Shown piece by piece: positions 43,727-52,846 of a stretch of DNA of 64,000 nt (its first letter is position 1; every line of letters starts with the position of its first letter). Source of the DNA: Dyella choica (GTDB taxonomy: Bacteria > Pseudomonadota > Gammaproteobacteria > Xanthomonadales > Rhodanobacteraceae); the NCBI RefSeq assembly GCF_003977665.1, contig NZ_RYYV01000007.1:236330-300329 (forward strand). Reading direction: 5' to 3'. The notes under the pieces were generated by a model, which had not been told where the DNA came from, searched no databases, and was given only the letters and a program-made list of their open reading frames with translations. A program made the position numbers and the translations under genes.

Positions 43727-44509
43727 TTACACGGCGAAGCGTTTGGCGGCATCGGATGCAGCGCGACAAAGCAAAATCTGCTTGGGCGAGGTCGCCGAAA
43801 ACGTCTGCTCGTCGTAGTCGCCATAGCGGTGCACGACTTCCAGACCGCCGAGACGACACAGGGCGAGCAGTTCTTCAGGAAAAAAGCAGCGCATACGAAC
43901 CTGTTTGGTGCGCAGGGACTGCGCGCCGCGCATGTAGAACAGCGTGAAGACCAGCACCTGAGTAGCTGGTTCGTAGTGACTGGCCGTTTCCACGCGAAGT
44001 TCGCGGCCCTGGTCGTCCGCCATGGTCTTATGCAGGTAACGCTGCGAAGCGGGGCGGGACAGCTTGGCGATGTCGGGATTGAAAACATCGAGTACCAACA
44101 GGCCATCCGCACGCAGGGCGCCGCGTACGCTGCCAAAGAACGCCTGGACCGAATCCAGGTCCTGCAGATGCTGCATGGCATTCGTGGCGGAGAAAATCAG
44201 CGAGAACGGTTGATCCACCCGGATATCCCGGCAATCCTGCTCCAGCCAGGTTACGGCCAATCGCTCTGCCTGCGCTTTGCGCTCGGCCAGCTCGAGCATG
44301 GGGCGTGAGACGTCAAGGCCGGTGATGCCAATGCCTTCCCGTGCAATGGGCAGCGTGATACGGCCGGTACCGCAGGCCACCTCGAGCACGGGGCCGTCTG
44401 CCTGCTTGGCCTGACGTACGAAAAACGGGATATCGTGGCTGCGCGTTGCGAACTCCTGGTCATAGAACGCAGCATCCGCGTAGACGTCCATGCAATCGAG
44501 CGGCTTCAT
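43727..44509 (-). CDS. Class I SAM-dependent methyltransferase
   Basis: A 260-residue enzyme. The ATG at 44509 overlaps the stop of the PLP enzyme gene (ATGA); the longer upstream frame is rejected. Motif I is VLEVACGTGRITLPIA, motif II GLDVSRPML, and FSLIFSATNAMQHLQD is motif IV. C-terminal residues 150-260 form a separate strand-rich segment as in small-molecule methyltransferases. It is the last gene of the NAD-salvage/radical SAM operon. The acceptor substrate is unknown; tight coupling suggests it acts on a product of the two upstream enzymes. Confidence 0.92.
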   Translation of the reverse strand: MKPLDCMDVYADAAFYDQEFATRSHDIPFFVRQAKQADGPVLEVACGTGRITLPIAREGIGITGLDVSRPMLELAERKAQAERLAVTWLEQDCRDIRVDQPFSLIFSATNAMQHLQDLDSVQAFFGSVRGALRADGLLVLDVFNPDIAKLSRPASQRYLHKTMADDQGRELRVETASHYEPATQVLVFTLFYMRGAQSLRTKQVRMRCFFPEELLALCRLGGLEVVHRYGDYDEQTFSATSPKQILLCRAASDAAKRFAV

Positions 44510-45534
44510 GTTGCAACTCCGTTTTCGGCTGAAGCAAAGGATGTTGACAGGCTGGTAAGGATGCTTCCGTTCCAGTCCACGGCACCGAATGCGCTGGCAG
44601 GGATACCCAGTATCCGGTAACGCGCATGGATTACTTCCGCAGGTAAATCGACGGGAAACAAATAACATCCGGGTGTACGGCTCCCTGCATGGATGAGGCT
44701 GCTACGAAGCTCATCAGGCATGACCCCCATCCACCTGGCCGAGCGTCGGTCAAGCTCATCCGCGACCTGGGCCGGAAGTGCCGGTGCCTTCGACAGGAGC
44801 ACATCGGCAAGACGCAACGCGTCCGGGCCCGGGGGATGATCCCGGAACACCTGCTCGAACCGCGTGTCGCCTTCACCGGTCAGGGCGATGCCGAATGTCT
44901 TCGGCCACAACCATCCTTTGGTCACCGAATGCAACAACACCGTGCGTCCGGTCGCATAGAGGCGCTGCGTGCTGTCGTGAAACGGCGCAGCAAAGTCGTA
45001 AACGCTGTCGACCAGCAGACGGCGCGAGGGCGAAGCCTCTAACCAGCGCAGCAGATGCGATTGCTCGTCTTCGTTGACATATCGGCCAAGCGGCTTCCAC
45101 GGATTGGCGATCAGCAGATATTCGCTGCCGGCGCTTGGACTGGACGCAGGCAAGAGAGGGCTGGGCAGGGTGGCGTAGGTGCGCGGGGTGAGACCAGCGG
45201 CTTTAGCAAGTTCTCCGTACGTCGGGTACACGTCCTGCGGCAACCACAGTAGGGTTCCGTTCTTGGCCGCAAGCTCCCGGAATATCAACGATAGTGCATG
45301 CCGCACGCCGCCGCATACCAATGCGTTGCGCGACAGCGTGCTGGCATAGCCGTAGCGCGCCAACCACATCCGCGCCAGATCGCAGCGATGAATGGACCGG
45401 TTGCCTCCCGTGTTCTCCGGCCGCGGCTGCCACGCAGCCAGCGCGCGATACAGATTGGTTTCGCCGCAGTCCAGCAGATCGGGATCGGTACTCAGCGCTT
45501 GTTCGCGCCAGCTTTGGAAGTCGTGGAAATTCAT
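44506..45534 (-). CDS. Fold-type I PLP-dependent aminotransferase-like enzyme
   Basis: A 342-residue protein. Aminotransferase landmarks can be seen: NPWKPLG (Asn144-Pro145), VDSVYDF (Asp176 and Tyr179) and the PLP Lys206 in SVTKGWLWPKTFG. The Arg expected a few residues after the Lys is Lys212. It is shorter than usual class I/II enzymes (near 400) and has lost part of the small domain. It overlaps both neighbours by four bases, so the radical SAM enzyme, this protein and the methyltransferase are co-translated. The reaction could be transamination, decarboxylation or C-C bond making. Confidence 0.85.
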   Translation of the reverse strand: MNFHDFQSWREQALSTDPDLLDCGETNLYRALAAWQPRPENTGGNRSIHRCDLARMWLARYGYASTLSRNALVCGGVRHALSLIFRELAAKNGTLLWLPQDVYPTYGELAKAAGLTPRTYATLPSPLLPASSPSAGSEYLLIANPWKPLGRYVNEDEQSHLLRWLEASPSRRLLVDSVYDFAAPFHDSTQRLYATGRTVLLHSVTKGWLWPKTFGIALTGEGDTRFEQVFRDHPPGPDALRLADVLLSKAPALPAQVADELDRRSARWMGVMPDELRSSLIHAGSRTPGCYLFPVDLPAEVIHARYRILGIPASAFGAVDWNGSILTSLSTSFASAENGVAT

Positions 45535-46868
45535 GCCAGTTGCTCGCGTGTAATCTCGCTCGCATGGTCTTCCAGCGAAACGTAACAGCGCCCGTCAGCC
45601 ATCATGTTCCAGCTCCTTGCGATGCCATGCGTGCGTTCCCAATACAGACTCGGTTCGGTATAGGCCGCAATGCGCAGCGGCGCGCCAAGCCATTCGCCGC
45701 GATAAACCGGCGCGCCCCACGGCAGGGTTTCCTGGAGGGCGAAACCACGTTCTTCGGCAAAGCGGGTTACCCATGACAGCGGTACCTGATGCTCGCGGCT
45801 CCACACGTTCGCTGCGTGGTCGTGATACACCGACTCGGTGCTGGTCGACACATACAGTTCCTTGAAGCAGACCTCTTCCACGCCCAGGCGGGAGGCCCAT
45901 GACAGATAGCGTTCGATTTCGATCTGGTTTTCCACGCCGCTGCGCTGCAATACGCAGATCAGACGCAAGCGCAGCAGCGGCCAGCGCGCCCGATGTTCGC
46001 GCCAGGTGTGGATGACCGCTTCCACCGGCGTGTGCAGGCCCATCAGGCGCTCGTTGCGCGCAGCGTCGAAATGGTGGCGTGAGATCGCGAGCACGCGCAG
46101 CCCCGCGTCATAAAGCGCGCGCAGATGCCTCGACCGCTCTGCCTCAGGCAGCCTTGCCAGCTGATGGGCATTGGTGATCAACACAACCTTGTCGAAACGC
46201 TGGCCGCAAAAGGTGATGAGCTTCTGCAACGAGTTCGCTGGCAGCAAAGTAGGCTCGCCGCCGCCGGTGATCACCGCACGCTCGGCGCCGCGTGTCGCAG
46301 CGAGGTCCAGCCAATCCTCGATCATTCGCCAATCCGGTTTGGCATGCACTTGATCGTGCGAAATCGAAGCCTTCGAAAAACAGAAGGTGCAGCGAGCCTG
46401 GCAGGCGCTGGCGACGGGCAGAAAAGAGATCGTACGAGGCTTGACGTCAGCATAGGCATGCATGCGCTGATGGGCGAGCCCGAGCGAATCGGCCATGACA
46501 TCCTCGACCTGGCGCGCCCGCAATTGGCCGTCATCTGCGCCGGGTTTCCAGTCGTATATCCGTGTCAGTGCGATCTGCCGATCGTGGATGAACTGCCCTC
46601 GACCGCTCACCGTGTGCGCATGCAACTGCGCGGGATCGACTTCGGTCTCCAGCACGATCAGCCGGTCGCCATGGATTCCCAGCTTATGCAGCAGCTTCGA
46701 GGCTTTCTCCACACCCACCGCCAATTCATGGCGGTGGAGCAGAAAGAACCGATCCGGAAAAGTGCTCTCGGATATGCCGGCCTTGGAATACGCATGCGCG
46801 TACTTGTCGAAGCCGCGTGCAAAGTTTGACAACACGGTTACGTGGTAAAGCTTGATCTTTTCTGTCAT
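45531..46868 (-). CDS. Radical SAM enzyme
   Basis: A 445-residue enzyme with the 4Fe-4S motif Cys156-x3-Cys160-x2-Cys163 (ACQARCTFCFSK) and the SAM-binding GGE motif in ITGGGEPTLLP (202-206). About 145 residues precede the barrel, an unusually long N-terminal domain with VLETEVDPAQ and no recognised fold. After the barrel, CFKELYVSTSTESVYHD and the C-terminal segment lack extra Cys clusters, so no SPASM domain is seen. There is no precursor peptide gene nearby. It probably modifies a small molecule. A 74-base gap separates it from nadV. Confidence 0.92.
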   Translation of the reverse strand: MTEKIKLYHVTVLSNFARGFDKYAHAYSKAGISESTFPDRFFLLHRHELAVGVEKASKLLHKLGIHGDRLIVLETEVDPAQLHAHTVSGRGQFIHDRQIALTRIYDWKPGADDGQLRARQVEDVMADSLGLAHQRMHAYADVKPRTISFLPVASACQARCTFCFSKASISHDQVHAKPDWRMIEDWLDLAATRGAERAVITGGGEPTLLPANSLQKLITFCGQRFDKVVLITNAHQLARLPEAERSRHLRALYDAGLRVLAISRHHFDAARNERLMGLHTPVEAVIHTWREHRARWPLLRLRLICVLQRSGVENQIEIERYLSWASRLGVEEVCFKELYVSTSTESVYHDHAANVWSREHQVPLSWVTRFAEERGFALQETLPWGAPVYRGEWLGAPLRIAAYTEPSLYWERTHGIARSWNMMADGRCYVSLEDHASEITREQLA

Positions 46869-46942
46869 GGCTTGATGTGCATCCCTTGCGTCTCGCTACC
46901 AACCTTGGCGCTAAGCTCGGTTCTTATCCTACCTGAGGCCGG

Positions 46943-48361
46943 TCAGATGAGCTGGCTGCGCGCGCGCACCTCGTCAAAGCTCCAGTCGCACAGCAGCACG
47001 CCGTTTTCCCAGACGGTGGCCAGCGCGTGCTCCCAGCCGTGCGGCAGGGGCATTTCTTCGATGTTGGTGATGTCGGCCGGCACCGGCACCGTCCGATAGC
47101 TGCCGAAATCACGGTGGCGCAGCAAAGTGAGGCGTCCGCGCTGCGACACCTTGCCCGGATCCGTGACCGGTGCCTTGTAGACATCGATCCATTTGCCATC
47201 GATACGTGCGGCCGAGCATTTGAGCGCAAACTTCTGCGTATCGCGATTCATATGTTGCAGCAGTGCGCCACCCATGCCGAACGCGATGTTGTCAGCGGCG
47301 TAGCCGGCTCGCGTAACGCGTTCAAGAATCGCCCGGATGCTGTCGGGATTGACTCCGTCGCCCTGGATCAGACGTACGTGGTCGAGCACCTTGTAACCTT
47401 TGCTGTTGACCGTGCTGCCGAACGCCTCGTCCAGCAGCAGCATGCACTGGTGCACGACCTCGACCGGATCGCCCGAGTCGGGGCGGACCACGAGCGTGGC
47501 ACCCGAGCGGATCACCTCTTCCCGCAGGGTCTGTCCCCAGTGTTCCTTGATCGCGCGATAGACGTCATAGCTGTCCGATACCACGGCGACCAGGCCGCCG
47601 GGTTTGGCGAACCGGGTCAGCATATTGCGGTAGGCGTCGACCTCATGGTCGCGTCCCCAGCTGGTGATCGTGCTGTGTTCCGCCGCTGGAATCGAATGAC
47701 CCGCCATGGGCTCGCCGTAATAACGACGCGCCGCCAGCACACCCAGCACAGTGTCCGTACCTTGGAAGTTGACCAGATGCGCCATGCCGCCTAGCGCTGC
47801 GGATTCGGCGCTCGACACGCCGCGGGCGCCGAAGTCGTGCAATTTGAACGGCAGTTGCGCTTCAGGCGCTTCGCTGGTCCTTTCCAGAAAATCCTTGATG
47901 GTCTGCTTTACCTGCCAGCTGATCGTGGCCACGGTTACCGGATACCACAGGCGCAGCAACAGCGTTTCCAGATAGCTCGGCAGCCAGAACGCCTCCGGAT
48001 CGGTGGATTCGATCGTCACCAGGGCCTGGTGGGTGGGCACCACGCTGCCTTCCGGCACCGCGCGGATGCGCAGCGGCAGCCGCCCATCATGGACGTCGAC
48101 AATGCGGAGCCACCCGGCTTCATGGAAAGGCTCGCCATGGGCGGCAAAGAAATCACGTGCTTCGTCCACCTGCGCATGCGTGATGGGACGGGCGAGATAC
48201 TCCTTGAGAATGGCCTGCAGGCCGAAGAACACCGTTCTGTCGAACTCGCCGCCGCGCGACTCGACATAGAAAAAGGTCTTGTCGGTACCGGGCGGATACT
48301 GCAGCCAATGGCTGGCCTTATAGCTGTCGGTGTTGAGGATGAGGTTTTCGAGGTGTTGCAT
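46943..48361 (-). CDS. nadV: Nicotinamide phosphoribosyltransferase
   Basis: A 472-residue enzyme that makes NMN from nicotinamide and PRPP. Family marks: NTDSYKASHWLQYPPGT near the start, SRGGEFDRTVFFGLQ, FHDFGARGVSS-like KLHDFGARGVSSAESAALGG (quoted in part), VVRPDSGDPVEVV and LIQGDGVNPDSI. The NMN is used by the NadM-Nudix protein encoded 64 bases upstream. This bypasses deamidation by nicotinamidase. The pair NadV-NadM also occurs on phages as an NAD-restoring route. Confidence 0.96.
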   Translation of the reverse strand: MQHLENLILNTDSYKASHWLQYPPGTDKTFFYVESRGGEFDRTVFFGLQAILKEYLARPITHAQVDEARDFFAAHGEPFHEAGWLRIVDVHDGRLPLRIRAVPEGSVVPTHQALVTIESTDPEAFWLPSYLETLLLRLWYPVTVATISWQVKQTIKDFLERTSEAPEAQLPFKLHDFGARGVSSAESAALGGMAHLVNFQGTDTVLGVLAARRYYGEPMAGHSIPAAEHSTITSWGRDHEVDAYRNMLTRFAKPGGLVAVVSDSYDVYRAIKEHWGQTLREEVIRSGATLVVRPDSGDPVEVVHQCMLLLDEAFGSTVNSKGYKVLDHVRLIQGDGVNPDSIRAILERVTRAGYAADNIAFGMGGALLQHMNRDTQKFALKCSAARIDGKWIDVYKAPVTDPGKVSQRGRLTLLRHRDFGSYRTVPVPADITNIEEMPLPHGWEHALATVWENGVLLCDWSFDEVRARSQLI

Positions 48362-48425
48362 GACGGAAGCTCCTTCGCGTCGTGGAAAGCCGGCGGTCTA
48401 TCCGCAGGCAAGAAGTGGTGGGGGA

Positions 48426-49475
48426 TCAGCCCCGCCCGAGGAAAAACGCCAGGATGTGCAGATGGTCTTCGAACAATTGCGGACCCATCTCCAGCGCCTG
48501 GCTGACCGGGAACCAGCGGGCCTTGTCGGCGTCGTCGCTGCCTTTGACCACAGGCAATTCGCCGGCGGGAAAGTCGAAGTGGAAAGCGTGCGTGATGGTG
48601 CGGCCGCGCAAAGAGCGATCGGGATGATCAAACACATGCTCACTCTTGATCGAGCCCCTGAGCACCGGCAGCGGGATCTTCAAACGGGTTTCTTCCCGCA
48701 GTTCGCGCAAGCACGCCGCCTGGATCGGTTCATCCTGCTGCACGAAGCCACCCGGTAGCGCCCATAGCCCTTTACCTGGCTCCGAACGGCGGCGGACCAG
48801 CAGCACATGTCCCGAATGCACCACCACGGCATCGGTGGTGACAAACATGGGCGGATAGGGAGCCTTTGCCCAGGCGCTGCGGTAGTCCTGGATGAAATGA
48901 TATTCCCTGAGCAACTGGTCAAAGGCCGCGCCGTTCTTGCGGAACGCTTCCAGCATCTCGAACACCGGCGCCGGCACGTTGGCGCGAAGCATCAGCAAAC
49001 CGCCGTGGAAATCCAGTTGCCCGGCCTCGAACAGGTAGCGGCGAAGCTCGGTGGCCGAGAGCGTCTCGGTGTGGCGCACGTCCATCAATGGCCATTGCGG
49101 GAATTCCTGCAGGTAGTAGCTGCTGGCGTCTTTTTCCTGTCCGATCAGGCCAATACGTGCGTCAGCGGCTCCTTTATCGGCCTTCACCGCGTCAGCCACC
49201 GTGCGTTGCACGGTTGTTACCCACTGCGCTTCGTTATAGAGATGATCGCGCAGCGGCAGGATGATCAGCCGATCGGACAATTCCTCCAGAGCGGCACGAA
49301 TCATCACCGTACGTTCGGCGACGGTCCAGGGATTGCGAATCGAACGGGGGGTGTCGGCGGAACCGACAAGGAGGATCAGCTTGCGAGAATGACCCAGCGC
49401 GTGGCGCGCAACGGCGGCATGACCGATATGAAAAGGTTCGAAGCGGCCGATGAAGACCAGGTAATCGAAATCCAT
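48426..49475 (-). CDS. nadM: Bifunctional NMN adenylyltransferase/Nudix hydrolase
   Basis: A 349-residue fusion. The N-terminal nucleotidyltransferase (residues 1-180) has IGRFEPFHIGH, the HxGH ATP-binding motif, and converts NMN to NAD. The C-terminal Nudix domain (about 200-340) has the box GGFVQQDEPIQAACLREL followed by REETRL, as in ADP-ribose pyrophosphatases. The enzyme can thus build NAD and recycle ADP-ribose. It is the first gene of the five-gene operon. Confidence 0.95.
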   Translation of the reverse strand: MDFDYLVFIGRFEPFHIGHAAVARHALGHSRKLILLVGSADTPRSIRNPWTVAERTVMIRAALEELSDRLIILPLRDHLYNEAQWVTTVQRTVADAVKADKGAADARIGLIGQEKDASSYYLQEFPQWPLMDVRHTETLSATELRRYLFEAGQLDFHGGLLMLRANVPAPVFEMLEAFRKNGAAFDQLLREYHFIQDYRSAWAKAPYPPMFVTTDAVVVHSGHVLLVRRRSEPGKGLWALPGGFVQQDEPIQAACLRELREETRLKIPLPVLRGSIKSEHVFDHPDRSLRGRTITHAFHFDFPAGELPVVKGSDDADKARWFPVSQALEMGPQLFEDHLHILAFFLGRG

Positions 49476-49818
49476 GAGAATCCCTCACGGTTAGTGGTCA
49501 TCCCAGGTCTGTCCCAGGAAGTGAGACATATGCTACGCCTAGCCGTGATGGAGTCAACGGGCCATACCAGCGTAGGGCGGGATTTCTACCACCAGATCCA
49601 ATCCTGCCGATTCGTCGCCCCGACGACTTTGACGATACGGGCGGTATGAGGTGCTCGCAGGCATTAGCTCCATCAGTGGCTGGTGAGACTGGGTGTTGGG
49701 GACAATCCGTGACCAAATACATGCGTCCGTCTGGGACGACAATCCCAGCATCGCGTGCGCAGCGGCATCGCAATGCTGGGTTTCGCAACCCAGCCTACCT
49801 GCTACTTCCGGCTCTTGA
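49476..49818. other. Intergenic region upstream of the NAD-salvage operon
   Basis: A 343-base gap. Bases 49476-49728 must hold the promoter of the nadM operon; no operator palindrome stands out. Bases 49729-49798 are a dispersed palindrome. No gene is supported. Confidence 0.5.
49729..49798. repeat. GTAGGCTGGG dispersed palindrome, copy 6
   Basis: The left end has drifted to GTCTGGGACGACAATCCCAGC while the right end GCAACCCAGCCTACC is nearly intact. Confidence 0.7.
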
Positions 49819-50490
49819 TCACGCAGCAACGCCTTGCCCGCACTCAGGGCAGAAGCGGCTGCCGGCGGGGAGGGTGTGGTTGCAAGCGCGGCAATTGGCG
49901 GGTGCTGCAAGATTGTGTCCGCACTGAGGGCAGAATTTGGCGCCGCGCGTCTCGGCGTTACAGGACGGACAAACCAATTGGCGTGACGTCACGGTGTCGA
50001 GGTTGGCCGCGGCGCTGTTGCCGGCGAGGCGGGCCTGTTGCGTGGCAACTTCGATCGTCCCCGCATGCTTGGCCGTCTGGATCTCCGCGGCCAGGTCCGG
50101 AGCGCAACGCTGGCACAAGCCGCTGTCGATGTTCCAGCATCGCTCACAGACATAGCTGTGGCAATGCGCGCAGCGATGAAAATGCGCCTGCGCCGCGGCG
50201 ATCGCATGCCGGAAAGCGTCGTCGCGCGCCGTGCCCCATCCGGCCCGGGCCAAGCCTTCGGCCGCGTTGTCGATCTGCGAGCCCATGCTGCCCAACAGGC
50301 CACTGAGCAGCCCGCTGGCCTGCTGCATCCATCCCGATGCCTGGCCGCTACGGTACGGCTCGAACGGCGAGCGCCACGTGTCGCTGCAACACTGGCAGTA
50401 AAACTCGAACTGAAAGCCCGCGCCGGTGCCGTGTTGCTGGCACAGATCGTGGTAGTTGTTCGAAAAATGCAGATCACTTGCTTCGCTCAT
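49819..50490 (-). CDS. Multi-zinc-ribbon protein
   Basis: A 223-residue soluble protein with eight CxxC-like pairs: one near residue 32 (CQCC), two treble-clef pairs around 108-130 (CAHC, CERC, CQRC) and a double zinc ribbon at the C-terminus (CPSC/CPQC and CRAC/CPEC). Between them is a Gly/Ala-rich helical part (QQASGLLSGLLGSMGSQ). The start MSEASDLHF is preferred to an extension of 11 residues. Such proteins often serve as adaptors next to SPFH or membrane-repair systems, but here the neighbours do not say so. Confidence 0.82.
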   Translation of the reverse strand: MSEASDLHFSNNYHDLCQQHGTGAGFQFEFYCQCCSDTWRSPFEPYRSGQASGWMQQASGLLSGLLGSMGSQIDNAAEGLARAGWGTARDDAFRHAIAAAQAHFHRCAHCHSYVCERCWNIDSGLCQRCAPDLAAEIQTAKHAGTIEVATQQARLAGNSAAANLDTVTSRQLVCPSCNAETRGAKFCPQCGHNLAAPANCRACNHTLPAGSRFCPECGQGVAA

Positions 50491-50630
50491 GCCTTGCCCT
50501 GATCCCTGTTGGATTGCATCCATTCCACGCGGTGTGCGGGCCTTGCCCGCATCGAAAGTGGCCGACCCGATAACCTAATGGGTAATCTTGGCATTTGCCA
50601 CCGCGTCTGGGCATAACCTGAGGATGGCCT

Positions 50631-50670
50631 TCCCTGGCCCGCGGAAACTCTGAACGTATTCAGAGTTTCC
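50631..50670. repeat. Structured dispersed element, copy 2
   Basis: Bases 50631-50654 match 6029-6052 exactly in reverse orientation. This copy contains a perfect 12-bp hairpin, GGAAACTCTGAA (50643-50654) with TTCAGAGTTTCC (50659-50670) around a CGTA tetraloop. It lies between divergent genes, so a terminator role is unlikely. Confidence 0.6.
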
Positions 50671-50770
50671 CTAAGGCGGACGGACTGCATGGGTGACTGG
50701 TGTCCTATCCCAGCCGGATGCCGCAGATGCTAATTTGAGGGACTGTCCACTTGCTCGACGGAGTCCCCCC

Positions 50771-52729
50771 ATGTCCCATGTCCGTGCCCCCGCTACTGCA
50801 GTTGCTGCGCAACGCAGGCTTTCGCGCCTTGCCCTGGCGGTAGCGATGGTGCTTGCAGCCGGCGTTGCCGGTGCGCAGCAAGCGCACACGGATAGCGTGC
50901 CGCCACCACAGGACACGCCGTACCCTGGAACGGTGAGCCTGCATGTCGATGCCAACGACACGGCACAGGGCATCTTTCGCGTGTCTGAAACGATACCGGT
51001 GAAGGCCGGCGCTTTGACGCTGCTGTATCCGCAGTGGATACCCGGTGACCACTCGCCGACCGGCCCGATCAACATGCTCGCCGGCCTCAAGCTCAGTGCC
51101 AACGGCAAGCCGCTGCAATGGAAGCGCGACGAATACAATGTGTACGCCTTCCATGTAGACGTGCCCGCGGACGTCTCGGCCATCGACATGTCGTTCCAGT
51201 ACCTGTCCGGCCGCACCGACAGCGAAGGCTTCGAGATGACCGACCGCATGATGGACATGGAGTGGAGCAAGGTGCTGCTCTATCCGGCCGGCTATTTCTC
51301 ACGCGGCATCCGCTTCGAGCCCAGCGTGACCTTGCCGCACGGCTGGCAACTGGGCACCGCGTTGGAGACGGCTTCGCAGTCTGGTGACCGCACCAGCTTC
51401 AAGCCGGTGACGCTCAACAACCTGGTCGATTCGCCGATCTATGCGGGCGAACACTTCAAGCGCGTCGACCTCAACCCGGGCGGCGATGCCTCGGTGCACC
51501 TGGATATCGTTGCGGACGAGCCGAAGTATCTGGTGATGACGCCCGAGCAGCTGAAGGTGCACCGCGCGCTGGTCACCCAGGCGACGAAACTGTTCGGTTC
51601 GCATCATTACGACCATTACGATTTCCTGTTTTCGCTCTCGGACCAGCTGAGCGGCAACGGCACCGAACATCACCAGTCCAGCGAGAACGGCCTGGGCGCC
51701 GACTACTTCACCGCCTGGGACGAGGGCGCGCCCGATCGCGACCTGCTCCCCCACGAATACACCCATTCGTGGAACGGCAAGTTCCGCCGCCCCGCCGATT
51801 TGTGGACACCGGACTTCAACGTGCCGATGGGCGATTCGCTGCTGTGGGTCTATGAAGGGCAAACGCAGTACTGGGGATACATCCTGACCGCGCGCTCCGG
51901 CATGTGGTCATCGCAGCAATTCCGCGATGCGCTGGCGATGGTGGCGGCCACCTACGAGCGTAACCGCGAGGGCTTCCAGTGGCGCACACTCGAAGACACC
52001 ACCAACGACCCCACTGCAGCCCGCCGTTCGAGCCTGCCCTATCGCAGCTGGCAGATGAGCGAGGAGTACTACAGCGGTGGACAGATGATGTGGCTGGAGG
52101 TGGACGCCAAGCTGCGCTCCCTCACCCACGACCACAAGTCGCTGGACGATTTCGCCGGCGCCTTCTTTGGCGTCGACAATGGCAGCTACGTCACCAAGAC
52201 CTACACCTTCGATGACGTGGTGTCGACGCTGAACAGCGTGGCTGCGTACGATTGGGCAAGCTTCTTGCGTGAGCGTGTCAACGAGCTGAATCCGCCGCTG
52301 CAGAATGGCCTTGCGGCAACCGGCTGGAAACTCGTCTATACCGATCAGGAAAGCGAATTCGAGAAGCAGTACAACAGCCGTCCGCAATCCTCCCGTCATC
52401 TGTTCAACTTCGTCTGGTCGATCGGACTGACCGTGACCGACAAGGGGGAGATCAACGACGTGCGCTGGAATGGACCGGCGTTCAAGGCCGGCGTCAGCAC
52501 CGGCGCCACGCTAGTCGCGGTAAACGGCCAGAACTTTTCGAACGATGCGCTGAAGGGCGCGATCGTGGCGGCGAAGGGAAGCAAGCAGCCGATCCAGCTG
52601 TTGCTGAAATACCAGGGCGGCTATCGCACGGTGGCGGTGGACTACCACGACGGCCTGCAGTATCCGCACCTGGTTCGCGTGGAAGGCACACCCGATTACC
52701 TGGATGAAATCATCGCGCCACGCAAGTAG
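50771..52729 (+). CDS. M61-family metallopeptidase with PDZ domain
   Basis: A 652-residue secreted zinc peptidase. ATG 50771 opens a signal peptide (LSRLALAVAMVLAAGVAGA). An N-terminal beta domain is followed by the catalytic domain with HEYTH (HExxH, residues about 329-333) and the third ligand in WVYEGQTQYWG, then a C-terminal PDZ domain from about 560 (GLTVTDKGEINDVRWNGPA, quoted in part). The family's model enzyme is a glycyl aminopeptidase. It probably degrades peptides in the periplasm. Confidence 0.94.
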   Translation: MSHVRAPATAVAAQRRLSRLALAVAMVLAAGVAGAQQAHTDSVPPPQDTPYPGTVSLHVDANDTAQGIFRVSETIPVKAGALTLLYPQWIPGDHSPTGPINMLAGLKLSANGKPLQWKRDEYNVYAFHVDVPADVSAIDMSFQYLSGRTDSEGFEMTDRMMDMEWSKVLLYPAGYFSRGIRFEPSVTLPHGWQLGTALETASQSGDRTSFKPVTLNNLVDSPIYAGEHFKRVDLNPGGDASVHLDIVADEPKYLVMTPEQLKVHRALVTQATKLFGSHHYDHYDFLFSLSDQLSGNGTEHHQSSENGLGADYFTAWDEGAPDRDLLPHEYTHSWNGKFRRPADLWTPDFNVPMGDSLLWVYEGQTQYWGYILTARSGMWSSQQFRDALAMVAATYERNREGFQWRTLEDTTNDPTAARRSSLPYRSWQMSEEYYSGGQMMWLEVDAKLRSLTHDHKSLDDFAGAFFGVDNGSYVTKTYTFDDVVSTLNSVAAYDWASFLRERVNELNPPLQNGLAATGWKLVYTDQESEFEKQYNSRPQSSRHLFNFVWSIGLTVTDKGEINDVRWNGPAFKAGVSTGATLVAVNGQNFSNDALKGAIVAAKGSKQPIQLLLKYQGGYRTVAVDYHDGLQYPHLVRVEGTPDYLDEIIAPRK

Positions 52730-52741
52730 GCATCGCGTGCT

Positions 52742-52776
52742 CCCTCCCCTGTTTGCAGGGGAGGGTCGGGGTGGGG
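52742..52776. repeat. CCCTCCCCTG-type hairpin repeat
   Basis: CCCTCCCCTG pairs with CAGGGGAGGG around a TTTG loop directly after the M61 stop codon, followed by TCGGGGTGGGG. It can act as a terminator; similar sequences are common dispersed repeats in xanthomonads. Confidence 0.6.
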
Positions 52777-52846
52777 TTGCACGAGCTTGCTTCTGTGTTT
52801 GAGTTCACCGCGAGGTTGCTTCACTACCCGTCATAAGGACCTAGCC

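Noticed and set aside
49819..50490. Zinc-ribbon gene as partner of the SPFH protein
   Set aside because: Such pairs are known, but here the genes are 14 kb apart, so I do not claim a link.
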